Position numbers and translations under genes: made by a program
In this document: positions 1 through 8,603 of the stretch, piece by piece
Layout of the letters: the number at the start of each line of letters is the position of its first letter
Numbering within the stretch: the first letter of the stretch is position 1
Notes under the pieces: model-generated
The model's input: the letters and a program-made list of their open reading frames with translations, nothing else
The model's database searches: none
Told to the model about the DNA's origin: nothing
Source of the DNA: Gammaproteobacteria bacterium
GTDB lineage: Bacteria > Gemmatimonadota > Gemmatimonadetes > Longimicrobiales > Gaopeijiaceae
Length of the DNA: 64,000 bases
Direction of reading: 5' to 3'
Assembly (NCBI GenBank): GCA_028821195.1
Contig: JAPPHB010000138.1
Span: 62,001 to 126,000 of the forward strand

Positions 1-2
1 AG

Positions 3-665
3 CCTGAGCCGGAGACAAGTTATTTCTTCGACTTATCTCCGCGAATAAAGCAGACTCTGCTTCGTGTGATGCATGAGGGACTGTGCCCCGAGATGCAGTC
101 CCATTACTACTGGACAGTTATCGATCACTGGCCGTTTCCGCTATGGTCGCTCGATCTCACACCCTTGAAAATCACAGTAGAAGAACTGCGCGGAGAACGT
201 AAAGAGGGTATTGAGGTTATCAAGATATTGGAAGCACAACGTGAGCCTCCGCCTCGAATATCGCGAGACACGCTGGAAGCACTGGATAAAGCATACGCAG
301 AGTGGCGGTGCGATGAAGACCAGCTGATTAGTCGTTATGCCAGCAGCAGCGGGGATACCAGGTTGGTCGTGCTTACCGGTTCGCTAGGGCGTGAGATAGC
401 ATCGCTGGAGTCAAACAAGAAGCTGAAGGATATGGTGTTTACGCTAACTCCCGAGGAACGCATGGACCTAATCACGCTGGGGTGGTTCGGGCGAGACCCT
501 CAATCCGGCTGGGAGCATTGCTACCATCGTGCGCGGATGGTTGGCTTGGACGACTCTATCGACTATATATGCGGACTTGGCCGGTACTGGCTAAAGGGAT
601 TCGAGCGGTGGAAAAGCGAGCCGGAGTTGCCGGCGAGCCTGAGGTCTGGTGGCCAGACGGTGTAA
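3..665 (+). CDS. DUF3775-like protein, probably 5'-truncated by the window edge
   Basis: The frame is open from base 3 to the stop at 663-665, and the residues before the first start codons (GTG 66, ATG 69) read like protein, so the gene probably begins outside the window. The C-terminal 60 residues carry the pattern LTPEER..L..LGW.GR, then a W, an AR pair and DYI.G, which resembles the small DUF3775 family seen mostly in proteobacteria; no function is known. The N-terminal two thirds were not recognised. It converges on the nuclease gene ending at 751. If the gene starts at 66 the product is 199 residues. Confidence 0.5.
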   Translation, partial: PEPETSYFFDLSPRIKQTLLRVMHEGLCPEMQSHYYWTVIDHWPFPLWSLDLTPLKITVEELRGERKEGIEVIKILEAQREPPPRISRDTLEALDKAYAEWRCDEDQLISRYASSSGDTRLVVLTGSLGREIASLESNKKLKDMVFTLTPEERMDLITLGWFGRDPQSGWEHCYHRARMVGLDDSIDYICGLGRYWLKGFERWKSEPELPASLRSGGQTV

Positions 666-750
666 CCGTGTTGAGACTTGTGAGGTCCGGCGTGCACTGC
701 GGACCGCGAGAAGTCGGCGAAAACGGGAGTGGTGCGCGCTGGCCGCGGAA

Positions 751-1878
751 TCACTTCGAGGAGCCGATCGGGATATGTACGACAACATCGCCTCCGAACT
801 CCAGACCAGCTAACTTGCAAGCTTGCTTAATCCGCCTCAGTTTGTCGGTGTTGCTGCAGTGAGTGGCGATCCACCATCCGCCGGGGAGAGATAGGGAGTA
901 TTGGCGAAAATTGGGCTTGCCGGGATAGAGAAGTTCCTTGCTCTTGGCAACGTATTGGCGCACCCTGCCGTAGTGCTTTTCGGAGTACCGCCTGCAGAAG
1001 TCGGGGTCCATGGAAGCGAGGCGACGGAAGACAGCACCGAGCAACTCGGCTCCGGTGTCGAAGGTCTGGGTGCTTCCCTGGAAACTGAAGGAAGGTTTGC
1101 CTCCAGGCGCAACCGGCTGCACTTGGGGTGGAACTGGCTTGGGCGGTTTCTTCTTGGGTGCTGGTGCTTTGGTGCCTGGCGTGGCTTCGCCGATTCCGAT
1201 CTGCGCGCGGATGAACGCAGCAGCACGCTCGGGATCTGGGCGAACCTGCGTGGCAGCCTCTACTTTCTGTGAGAACAGGTCTAATAGCGAGGACTGGGGT
1301 TCGGAGAGCAGCTCCCTCCAAACCGAAGCGTACTTCGACGCTGCTTCCTTCTGAAAGTGAATTCGCTCGTAGTCGCGCTGGGCCCGTTTGCGCGCTGCAC
1401 CGGACCGGACATCGCCGACGTTCAGGTATCTCTGGAGCGTGCCGGCGGCATCGCTAGCATCCTCTTCGAGGAGGTTAATCCGCGCAAACTGTCGCTCGCC
1501 GTAGTCTCCCTGGCCGGCCGGGAAAAAGAAGCTCCATGTCTGACCGTCCGTTAGGACCGCGATCGGTACGCCCTGGTGAAAGCAGTATTCGAAGAGCTGC
1601 CTTTGCCCCTTGCTATCTGCTTTGCCGAGGTCCTTCACCTCGACGAGGACGGAGGGCTTGCCGGGCGGATGGCAGAGCGCGTAGTCGACCTTCCTGGAAC
1701 CAATTTTGAATTCTGGAGTCACCACCTGAACGTTGAAGACTGGCCACTCCAGCTCGTGGAGGACACGCTTCACGACTCCCTGGCTGATCTCTGCCTCGCT
1801 CCGGAAGCTGCCAACGGCGATGCCCTTGGCGAGATCTTCGATTGCCGAGAGGAGGGAGTCGGACATAGGGTAGCTCAT
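751..1878 (-). CDS. PD-(D/E)XK nuclease with type I HsdR N-terminal-like domain
   Basis: This 375-residue protein carries a restriction-endonuclease fold in its first half: an acidic helix (SEAEISQGVV), then KVDYAL, and after a short loop LVEVKD. That gives the D...ExK catalytic signature of HsdR_N nucleases. A Pro/Lys-rich linker (about residues 235-260) leads to a C-terminal module of about 110 residues. The module's GR.R.Y..KSKE.L pattern recalls the C-terminal domain often attached to HsdR_N-like proteins. It is the last gene of a minus-strand set headed by the GHKL ATPase, 112 bp after the preceding gene. DNA cleavage in a defence system is the likely role. The target and the partners are inferred from context. 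Confidence 0.7.
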   Translation of the reverse strand: MSYPMSDSLLSAIEDLAKGIAVGSFRSEAEISQGVVKRVLHELEWPVFNVQVVTPEFKIGSRKVDYALCHPPGKPSVLVEVKDLGKADSKGQRQLFEYCFHQGVPIAVLTDGQTWSFFFPAGQGDYGERQFARINLLEEDASDAAGTLQRYLNVGDVRSGAARKRAQRDYERIHFQKEAASKYASVWRELLSEPQSSLLDLFSQKVEAATQVRPDPERAAAFIRAQIGIGEATPGTKAPAPKKKPPKPVPPQVQPVAPGGKPSFSFQGSTQTFDTGAELLGAVFRRLASMDPDFCRRYSEKHYGRVRQYVAKSKELLYPGKPNFRQYSLSLPGGWWIATHCSNTDKLRRIKQACKLAGLEFGGDVVVHIPIGSSK

Positions 1879-1990
1879 GGGGTTAGAGGGCGCGGATGCA
1901 TGGACGCGACGTTAGGCATCAGTAGTCTACAGCGTCGGCATGGTCAGCGCGAACGGATGGCTCAGGACTCCGCCGACGGATGATCACGAG

Positions 1991-3076
1991 TCAGCTGCCC
2001 CGCTGCAGGTACGCGTTTACCTCCCGCCTCATTGCCTTCTTGAACTCGGCGGCGGAGGGTGCCGAGACTATCTTGATCCGCCCGCTGTCGGGGCTCATGA
2101 CCCTACCTTCCAACGCACCTGTAGCTCTGTCCACTCCTACCCTCGCGTGGAATCTCTTGTACCGCATCGTGCCGAGTCCATTCCTTCGTACCTGCTGCTC
2201 CCATCGCTGCAGCTTCAAGTCGTGCGTATCCTGCTCGGCAGGATCAGCCGACCTATCATCTTCAGGTGAACGCTTTTGGTCGTGCACCCGGGCTGAAGCT
2301 CTGACACCTCCCCGTTCCTCCGAGTCGTCGTCGGGAAGAGCCTCACCACGCAGAGGCGCACCATCAACCCAGGGATCGAATTCTCTCGGAAGTACGCGCA
2401 CCAGCGCCTCGGGACTCATCCCATAGATGTCATGAGTCCGTTCGAGCTGATCAAGGACCCGAAGCAGGTGTCGAAACCCTCCGGGGCGTCCGTGAAATCC
2501 CCGCTTGGGGCGCTTGCCATCGGTGTAGAGACCAAAGATGAGCGGAACGATCCCGACAGAGTTGAAGATCCGTTGGGACTGAAAGATGCGATCCGCGATG
2601 TCACCTCGCGCTGTCGGAGGTTGGTTCAAGAGAAAGGCCGCCTTCTCGCCATGAATCTCGTACACCTGCCAGGCAGCCCTGAGGCAGTGCCGGTGAACGC
2701 CTCGCAGGTTTTGTCGATCAAGCGGGTCGAGCACGAACATTTCATCTAACGGTGACAACTGGACCGCGCCATCCACGATTCTCACCGTTTCTTCGAAATA
2801 GTACATGCCTAGCCATGACCAGAAGGACGTCCTGTCTCCGATCCAGGCTCGAAACGGCCTCAGCTTGGGTGCCAGGTACTCCCCAATCTCTCGGCGAGAC
2901 GCGAAGGGATGCCACCGAAAATCAACACTGAGATCGCCTCCGAACGGACGGGTATATTCCGGTCCCTGCAATAAGTCCCTTGGCGGACTCTTGCGGCCGT
3001 TGGGATCTTCGCGCAGCTCCCTTAGGAATTGCCGAGCTCTGGCGACCCCTCGACTGGTCAACTCGCGCGCCCTCAT
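1991..3076 (-). CDS. Unrecognised protein of the GHKL operon
   Basis: The protein has 361 residues. I could not assign a family with confidence. The N-terminal half is aromatic-rich and globular (FWSWLGMYYFEETVR, then LRGVHRHCLRAAW). It continues to a segment with Q.IFNS.GI..L..GLYTDG. Together these loosely recall DUF6339-type defence-associated proteins, a weak resemblance only. The region around residues 245-290 is charged and probably disordered. A basic C-terminal tail (MRYKRF...FKKAMRREV) could contact nucleic acid. Its start overlaps the end of the upstream gene by 4 bp (ATGA), so it is co-translated with it. This argues for a shared complex or pathway with the ATPase and nuclease. Confidence 0.6.
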   Translation of the reverse strand: MRARELTSRGVARARQFLRELREDPNGRKSPPRDLLQGPEYTRPFGGDLSVDFRWHPFASRREIGEYLAPKLRPFRAWIGDRTSFWSWLGMYYFEETVRIVDGAVQLSPLDEMFVLDPLDRQNLRGVHRHCLRAAWQVYEIHGEKAAFLLNQPPTARGDIADRIFQSQRIFNSVGIVPLIFGLYTDGKRPKRGFHGRPGGFRHLLRVLDQLERTHDIYGMSPEALVRVLPREFDPWVDGAPLRGEALPDDDSEERGGVRASARVHDQKRSPEDDRSADPAEQDTHDLKLQRWEQQVRRNGLGTMRYKRFHARVGVDRATGALEGRVMSPDSGRIKIVSAPSAAEFKKAMRREVNAYLQRGS

Positions 3077-3882
3077 CGTCTTCGCGATACCTGCGTGTAG
3101 CCATCGAGCGCTTTCACCGTCTCTGCGGAAAACGCTGCCACTACGTCGTCGATCCAGGAATCCGCCTGCACAACCTTGTCATCCTGGGCATCAGAACCCA
3201 GGATGGGCGGCTCCCGGCCCGGGAGGATGCTTTTGGCGAGGTCGAACCATGCCGACCAACGTCCCTCTCTGTCCGTGGGGTCCTCGCGATCGACCAGCAG
3301 GGCTCGCTCAAGAATTGACCGCAATACCTGTGGCATCACTAGCCCTCGGAAGACTGGATCTTGCCTTACAGATCGACTGAAGTCCGGTAGGCGATTGTTG
3401 ACCTTGAGCACTACCATATCATCGCCCTGCCCGTAGTCGAGGCGCCACACTTGGCTGCCGAGATCGGCGGGGACGAGGGGCAACAACGATTCGACCGGAA
3501 GTTTCGGCCGCAACTTGTCAGCAAGACCAAGCAGAAGCCCCGAGCCTCCCGCCGCGATGATGGACACGCGGAATTGGCAGGTCTCTGGTACCTCGGCCAG
3601 GACTCGGCCCTCCACTGTCGGCGGCGTCGGTGCGCCTACTGAACCCCAGTTCCATCGCTGAAACGCGTTTCCACGCCATGCTTCCACCCGTACCCGAGCA
3701 TCGACTGGGAAGGCATAGGCGCTGATATCGAGATGCAGGTCGAAGTACCACTTGGCGTCCTGCGTACTTGTCGAAGTTCCCGTTCCAACGCGATGACCGT
3801 TTTCCTCCAGGCGCCGGAGGGTCACCCTCGCGCGAGAGCCAGGGATTGAGATCCGTCCAGTATTATTGAACCGTCGAATCAT
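3073..3882 (-). CDS. Unrecognised protein of the GHKL operon
   Basis: The protein has 269 residues and no family I recognise. It opens with MIRRFNNTGRISI and a run of alternating hydrophobic and charged residues suggesting a beta-rich N-terminal domain. A Gly-rich turn (IIAAGGSGLLLG) and a helical C-terminal half with DREDPTDREGRWSAWF follow. There is no signal peptide, transmembrane segment or nuclease motif. It starts 6 bp after the stop of the GHKL ATPase and overlaps the next gene by 4 bp. It is therefore the tightly coupled second gene of the operon. A structural or adaptor role beside the ATPase is a guess from position only. Confidence 0.6.
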   Translation of the reverse strand: MIRRFNNTGRISIPGSRARVTLRRLEENGHRVGTGTSTSTQDAKWYFDLHLDISAYAFPVDARVRVEAWRGNAFQRWNWGSVGAPTPPTVEGRVLAEVPETCQFRVSIIAAGGSGLLLGLADKLRPKLPVESLLPLVPADLGSQVWRLDYGQGDDMVVLKVNNRLPDFSRSVRQDPVFRGLVMPQVLRSILERALLVDREDPTDREGRWSAWFDLAKSILPGREPPILGSDAQDDKVVQADSWIDDVVAAFSAETVKALDGYTQVSRRR

Positions 3883-3888
3883 CTGGGC

Positions 3889-5886
3889 TTACCCCTGTTT
3901 GGGACCAGCCGCGTCTGGAGACAGCGGCAGTACCTTCACGACCACGTCGCGCTCATCGAAGCCCGTCACTCTGAACGAGAAGTCGGGCCCGCGCACGCGG
4001 ACATGAACCTCGTTCTCAGATCTGATCTCGGGTTCACACTCATGCGATTTCATGGTCAACTGGCTGTCTCCCAGAGAGAAGTCCGGACACCCGGCTCTTA
4101 GCCCTCTCTCGAACCGAGTGAAAGCCGTCTTGGTTGTGCCACGGGCGACATCGTAGGCCATTCGAACTCGAAGAACTTCTCCGGACAGGTCGTGGGTGGC
4201 GTTTGGCCTCAATTCGAATCCACTCTGTACACGGTTCACTCTGAAGCGGGGCTTGTCCGTGGGCGAGATTGGGGATGGACGGATCCCTCTGGACCCTGGT
4301 CCTCGCCGCTCACCCGCGCTTCCCGGGAAGAGGTCGGAGAGTGCATCGCGCTGTACTTGCGCTGGCTTCTCGACGAGTGCGTCAAGAATCCTCGCTGCTG
4401 CGTGCTGCACCTCACGTACTCGCGTGGCCGCGGCTGGCCAACCCTTTTCCTTCAGTCGCGGCGCATCCGCTCTCCATGTTTCGTGCGACGGACCTTCTGC
4501 GTCACGAAGCAGATGCCCCAGGTCCGACTTGTTGTCAACGACAACCAGGGCCCTTGCGTTATGCCTGGTTAGATAGTCCATCCGTGGAATATGGAGGTGA
4601 CCGCGCACGTAGTAGTCGTGACCGGATGAGAGGCTGTCGTCGCGTTCAAGAAAAACATGAAAACTGTTTGGCTTGCCATGGACCTTGGAGTGTACGCGGA
4701 ACGCCAGGCGTTCTCCGTTCTGGTAGCGCTCTCGCAGCCTCGGTACTTGGTCGGGAGCAATCGCCGGTTTGTTGCGACGACCATCGGCAGCAACCAGTCC
4801 ATGGCTCTGACTTAGTCCCCACCTGGCGAGCTCGATCACGCTCACGAGGGCCTCTGCCTGCTGTTCCGGATCGTCCTTGGCAACGCTCGCTACCCGGCGG
4901 GCCGCATCCGCGATACTCCGGCCATCGATCGTCACCCTGGGATGTCCTGGCGACACGATTTCCGCCACCAAATCGCCCGCGATGATTGGATAGAAATACT
5001 GTCGGATGACCGCGTAAGAGAGGTTCCTGGGATCGGTCAATTCGTCCATCGGGTGCGGGATTACGACCGAGGTGCCCGCCTCCCCTGCTGAGCGGAGCCC
5101 GAAGTCAGCAATCGCTTCGCGCACGAAATGGCCACCGTTGGCCTGGCGGTGTGTGCGGATGTCCCCTCGCGGTCCCATCGACATAACCGGCATCGGCAAC
5201 CAGTCCCTGTCTTCCTTGCCTGAACCAGCAGCGAAGAAACCGTGGGGAGGGTACTTGCGATCCTCGATCTCGTGAAGCTTGAGCATCGCCTGCCCCATGA
5301 GCAGGAACCGACGTTCGTGTGAGCGCTTGGTGAGGCCAAGAAAAGCGTTCAGCCTCGACGCGTCAGGGAAGACCCACTTCCCTAGCCCCCATGAGCCTCC
5401 AGCGTCTTCGCCTTTCGGCGAAATCCCGATGGAGCGGAAGAAGCCCCAGAAGTCATTGCCCTGCGCGCGAATGTCGTTGGCACTGATGTCTCCTTGCAGA
5501 CCAGTAGTGCCGAAATCCTCTACCAGCAGGAAGGGAAGTGCCCCATCGAAAAGCGCCTTTCGGCGACGAAGCTCTCGCCTTCGGCCCCGGTCGCTTCCAA
5601 CCTGAGCGTCTTCGGCCTGCAACACTGCCTCGAAGTGAGGCCGCAGCCCGTTCAGGTATCTTTGGGCGCGCTCGGGTTTCACCGCTCGTCGTAGTCCACT
5701 GATCGTGAACCGCACCGTGACAGGTTCCCGTCCAGCCCTGGCGTCGAGGGAGTTCTGCACCGACTCCCGTATGAAGCGCTCCGGCAAATCTGCGCTGAAG
5801 AACTCGCCTTGAAAGGGATTCTGATTCGGTTCGGATGGAGCCATCGCCCGGAAGCGCCATCGCGGAGATGCCAATCGAGTCGTCAT
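3889..5886 (-). CDS. GHKL (Hsp90/MutL/MORC-type) ATPase heading a putative defence operon
   Basis: The protein is 665 residues from the ATG at 5886. The GHKL nucleotide site is clear. The N-box E41xxxN45xxD48A lies in FIRESVQNSLDAR. The second motif is DFGTTGL (about residues 124-130). The glycine-rich lid is GGSWGLGKWVF (about 165-175). A transducer-like middle region and a beta-rich C-terminal domain follow. No helicase or kinase domain is visible. Prokaryotic MutL/MORC-like GHKL ATPases are known to occur beside restriction nucleases. This one is followed within 6 bp by two unknown genes and then a PD-(D/E)XK nuclease. The longer frame opening with TTG at 5970 is unlikely because that codon lies in the -35 box. 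An ATP-dependent conformational switch controlling the nuclease is inferred. Confidence 0.75.
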   Translation of the reverse strand: MTTRLASPRWRFRAMAPSEPNQNPFQGEFFSADLPERFIRESVQNSLDARAGREPVTVRFTISGLRRAVKPERAQRYLNGLRPHFEAVLQAEDAQVGSDRGRRRELRRRKALFDGALPFLLVEDFGTTGLQGDISANDIRAQGNDFWGFFRSIGISPKGEDAGGSWGLGKWVFPDASRLNAFLGLTKRSHERRFLLMGQAMLKLHEIEDRKYPPHGFFAAGSGKEDRDWLPMPVMSMGPRGDIRTHRQANGGHFVREAIADFGLRSAGEAGTSVVIPHPMDELTDPRNLSYAVIRQYFYPIIAGDLVAEIVSPGHPRVTIDGRSIADAARRVASVAKDDPEQQAEALVSVIELARWGLSQSHGLVAADGRRNKPAIAPDQVPRLRERYQNGERLAFRVHSKVHGKPNSFHVFLERDDSLSSGHDYYVRGHLHIPRMDYLTRHNARALVVVDNKSDLGHLLRDAEGPSHETWRADAPRLKEKGWPAAATRVREVQHAAARILDALVEKPAQVQRDALSDLFPGSAGERRGPGSRGIRPSPISPTDKPRFRVNRVQSGFELRPNATHDLSGEVLRVRMAYDVARGTTKTAFTRFERGLRAGCPDFSLGDSQLTMKSHECEPEIRSENEVHVRVRGPDFSFRVTGFDERDVVVKVLPLSPDAAGPKQG

Positions 5887-5946
5887 CCGCTCGTAACCTT
5901 GCTCGCCGATCTGCCCAACGTGGTCCAATGCGCCATTACGGCAACC

Positions 5947-5975
5947 GAAATACGGTCGGCGGGGACCCAAGTCAA
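5947..5975 (-). promoter_or_regulatory. Sigma-70-type promoter for the GHKL operon
   Basis: Reading the minus strand, TTGACT (5975-5970) is followed after exactly 17 bp by TATTTC (5952-5947). This places a start site near 5940, about 55 bp before the ATG at 5886. The match is good at -35 and moderate at -10. It supports the ATG start over the upstream TTG and implies one transcript for the four genes. Confidence 0.5.
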
Positions 5976-6090
5976 CCCTTGTCCGCCCGTCGCCAGAACG
6001 AAGTGGCCCCCAGCAATCTGGACACCTGGCCTCTGGCGTTGATTGCGCTGTTCAGCCCTCGCGGTAGACGTCCTGGATGATTGCCATGGG

Positions 6091-6300
6091 TGGCCCGGAG
6101 AAGTCCACCGGCTGCATGGGCTGTTCGCCGGGCGCATCCAGATGACGCGTGGCCAGGACAAGGCGGACCCCCGGGGCGATCTCCCGGTGACCACCAGCGG
6201 GCCGTCGCGCACGGCCACGTTGGCGCTGGAGGAGCCGCCGGTCATCCGGTCCCTCGCATCATCCCAGCGCCGAGTTTCGCCTCGAACCCGTCCTCGCAGT
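6091..6300 (-). pseudogene. Decayed C-terminal fragment of an exported amidohydrolase
   Basis: The minus-strand reading contains GGSSSANVAVRDG then LVVTG, nearly identical to GGSSSADVAVRDG and LVVTG in the intact amidohydrolase at 14681-16501. Nucleotide similarity is visible over about 200 bp against roughly 14930-15135, with small insertions and deletions. Only part of the C-terminal CIA30-like domain remains, with no start and no metal-site region. The fragment ends where an IS21 IstB tail begins. Confidence 0.7.
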
Positions 6301-6512
6301 CCTCGACGACCGCTACGCCCGCCGCGGCGCGCTGCTCGCCAGCCAGGTCCCCGTCGACCACTGGCACGACGTCGTCGGGCGACCCCACCTTCGGGGACGC
6401 CATCCTCCACAGGGTCCTCAATAACGCCCACCGCATCACCCTCAAGGGCGGATCCATGACGCGGCTATACGACTCAACCAAGGAGGCCCCAAGCCCCATC
6501 GACCACGCCTGA
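6272..6512 (+). pseudogene. istB: IS21-family IstB C-terminal remnant
   Basis: Conceptual translation gives LDDRYARRGALLASQVPVD, HWHDVVG, then after a one-base shift near 6380 DPTFGDAILHRVL, NNAHRITLKGGSM and a stop at 6510-6512. This is the conserved C-terminus of IstB, the ATP-binding helper of IS21 transposition. The Walker A portion and the istA transposase are missing, so the element is dead. It is followed by IS21-type terminal repeats. Confidence 0.8.
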
Positions 6513-6566
6513 TTCATCCATGTCCAGCACGCCTTCGAGGATCACCGCTCAACCAGGACGACTTGG

Positions 6567-6645
6567 CTCGGAATCGGTGGACAGTTGGCCCGAAACAGGT
6601 GACCAGCTTCGCTCGGAATGGGTGGTCAACTTTGTCGGAATAGGC
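6567..6645 (+). repeat. IS21-type terminal direct repeats
   Basis: Three and a half imperfect 22-23-bp units run head to tail (6567, 6589, 6612, 6635). Each carries a variant of CGGAAT.GGTGG or CGAAAC.GGTGA followed by CAGCTTCG-like bases. IS21 ends characteristically hold such multiple transposase-binding repeats. The position directly after the IstB tail fits the right end of the same decayed element. Confidence 0.55.
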
Positions 6646-6684
6646 AAAGAACACCTTCGGATCAAGGGACGGACTACCTGGTAA

Positions 6685-6859
6685 GAGACCGTCGAGGAGA
6701 TGCAGAAGGACTTGGACGTGTCTTGAGACCTCCAACGAGCGGCGCCCCCACCGTGGCCGCGGCGTGGAAGGGCGGACGCCCTACGACGTCTTCAAAGGGA
6801 TCCCCCGAAAGCGAACCCGCAAACCCTCAGCTAGGAAGGAGGTGAAGAAAGCAGCGTAG
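6685..6859 (+). pseudogene. IS481-type (DDE integrase-like) transposase C-terminal remnant
   Basis: The first frame reads ETVEEMQKDLDV and stops. A one-base shift near 6721 gives NERRPHRGRG, EGRTPYDVFKGI and a basic tail RKRTRKPSARKEVKKAA ending in TAG at 6857-6859. The ERPH...GRTPYE-like signature and the Lys/Arg tail are typical of IS481-family transposases. The catalytic core is absent. Confidence 0.65.
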
Positions 6860-6988
6860 GATCTGACCTCGGCGAGGCCCGGTGTCAGGTGATTACCGTA
6901 CTTGTACACTCTGATAGGGAACAGTCTTCATGGGCAAGCCCATCCGCAGTTCAAGTATTGCACTTGAGCACTAAGAGCAAGCGACCTG

Positions 6989-7678
6989 CTATTCTATTCT
7001 ATCGCTTTTCTTCAGGTTATGTCGTGCACACATGAGCTGTACGTTCTTTGCGGTAAGTGAGGCTCCACCCTTCGAGTACGGTAGATCGTGATCGAAGTGG
7101 AGTTCATCTCTTGCACCGCAAATAACGCATGCCCCCCTGTCCCGTTCCCAGACCTCTCGCTTTACGCTACTCGGAATCGTACGCCGTCGTGGCAGGTCCC
7201 GGCGTGGAGGTCGTGAGTCGTCCTCGTCTCCCCTGACTGCTATCACCTTGAACTTAAAAACCCTTCGCTTGCCAGACCGCTGACGCCATGAGTCCACAAG
7301 ATGAAACACTCCGTTGTAGGACCAGATACCCCGACGGAGTTTCTCATAGACACGAACCCGTTCGGGCAAGCGTCTTCCCGCCTTGAAGTCCTGTGCAGCC
7401 TTATGAAACATACCGTTTTGCGTCATTCTACCGGACTCGGTTCGCTCTGGTTGGTCGATGCTCTTTGGGTCGGGTCCGTGTATTCGCCTGGGTTGATCGT
7501 GACCCTCATAGATCAATGTCGATCCGTCATCCTGTAGCTCGTCGTCATACGGCGCACCTGGTCTAACGGACATCAAGAACACAGAGTGATTTCCATTGAT
7601 GTTGAACGTCATGCCCCGTTGCATACTCCTACCTTCACGCTGGCACATCTCGGTATATGATATGATCTTATTGGACAT
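6989..7678 (-). CDS. SRA(YDG)-like domain fused to HNH endonuclease, candidate type IV restriction enzyme
   Basis: The protein has 229 residues. The C-terminal third is a classic HNH nuclease: CVICG, then HFDHDLPYSKGG, an N, and CARHNLKK. The N-terminal 140 residues contain PYDDE..DDG.TLIYEGHD, a later TQNG.F..AA, VRVYEK, and YNGVFHLVDSW followed by VFKFKV. These match the order of conserved blocks in SRA/YDG domains, which flip out 5-methyl- or 5-hydroxymethylcytosine. SRA-HNH proteins are known modification-dependent restriction enzymes, so cleavage of modified foreign DNA is the likely job. The gene is monocistronic, flanked by IS debris, and looks more AT-rich than its neighbours, consistent with transfer. 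Confidence 0.75.
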   Translation of the reverse strand: MSNKIISYTEMCQREGRSMQRGMTFNINGNHSVFLMSVRPGAPYDDELQDDGSTLIYEGHDQPRRIHGPDPKSIDQPERTESGRMTQNGMFHKAAQDFKAGRRLPERVRVYEKLRRGIWSYNGVFHLVDSWRQRSGKRRVFKFKVIAVRGDEDDSRPPRRDLPRRRTIPSSVKREVWERDRGACVICGARDELHFDHDLPYSKGGASLTAKNVQLMCARHNLKKSDRIE

Positions 7679-7987
7679 CAGGAGTACTCTCTTCCACCTT
7701 GGTCTAAGCTAAAGATCCTATTCACGATTTGCCGGGGATTATCTAACTCGATTCTTTCCTAGTCTTCGGTCGCCCTGTCGGCCTTAGCAGCGCCTTGGCC
7801 AGTTGTTCGGGCGTAGCGCCCTGCAATGTCTTTGTGCCAGTCTCGGTGGCGGCCAACTTGAGGCGCTGTCGCTCGCTCCTGTGTCATGTCCGTTTCACCC
7901 TGAGTCATTGTTCCGGTTCAATCGTCTAGTGGCATCTCAAGCGTCTCGTCGATACGCGGATACACCTTGTCCAAGTTGCGCATGAAA
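7679..7987. other. Gene-poor stretch with a possible small relic frame
   Basis: There is no convincing complete gene. On the minus strand around 7745-7885 a frame reads QGATPEQLAKALLRPTGR and then a basic end before TAG. It is protein-like but has no start codon in frame. It lies just downstream of the P63C-like remnant on the same strand and may be another eroded part of that segment. Confidence 0.3.
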
Positions 7988-8251
7988 TCATCCCATGGTA
8001 GCCATCGCCTTGGTGCCTGTTCCTGCCTTGGCTTTGGGGTGTCGGCCAACGGCTTGCAAGAAGCCCTCTTGGGTAAGGACGCGCATTTCGTTGTCGAGGA
8101 CGTAACAAGGGATCTCGATGCCATTGATGTCCAACGGTTGGTCAGGTGTACCGGCGATGGCTTTCAGTGGCTCGGGGGACATCTGCGTATGGCTCCGTGG
8201 TTGGGGGGTGATGCCTAGCACCACCAACCTCTTACGATAACACAAGCGCAA
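7988..8251 (-). pseudogene. Truncated P63C-type protein, N-terminal part only
   Basis: The 87-residue frame contains EPLKAIAGTPDQPL followed by IEIPCYVLDNEMRVLTQEGF. This is the characteristic opening of P63C-domain proteins of phages and plasmids, whose function is uncertain. The reading frame ends after KAKAGTG, long before the C-terminal P63C domain, and other frames continue with protein-like residues. Frameshift plus deletion is the simplest reading. Confidence 0.5.
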
Positions 8252-8429
8252 GGCACGACGGAACCCCGGGTATGTTGCCTTGGCGTGTCCGGGTGGCCCA
8301 ATCGTCGCCCCTGCGAGGGCGGCGTTGAAAGCTGACGCAGGTCAAGGGAGACGCGCGATGAATCCGCTTGCCGTTATCGTCGCGGTCATCGGTTGTGCAG
8401 AGTGGGCATGTACAAGTACGGTAATCACC

Positions 8430-8570
8430 TGGACACCCGATTTCACCGAGGCCCCGCCCGTGCAGAGCGACCGCACGCTCCACAAGCAACTCAGCCTTCC
8501 AGATCGCGACGATGTCGCGGCTGCACGACACGTCTTTCCTCGAAGTCACTGCGCACGGCTTCTCGACGAC
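8430..8570 (-). pseudogene. Second decayed amidohydrolase fragment
   Basis: The minus-strand translation includes SRKDVSCSRDIVAIWK then LLVERAVA. It corresponds to EEDVSRSHDIVGIWK and YLVDRAVA in the intact amidohydrolase (about 15180-15300). Only the junction between the metal-dependent hydrolase domain and the C-terminal domain is preserved. The other amidohydrolase fragment (6091-6300) comes from a different part of the gene. As there, an IstB tail follows. Confidence 0.6.
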
Positions 8571-8603
8571 CGGGGCTCGTTGACCGCTGTCAGGCCGGGC
8601 CAC

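Noticed and set aside
1010..1983. Several plus-strand frames over the PD-(D/E)XK nuclease
   Set aside because: All are antisense shadows of the nuclease and carry no recognisable domains.
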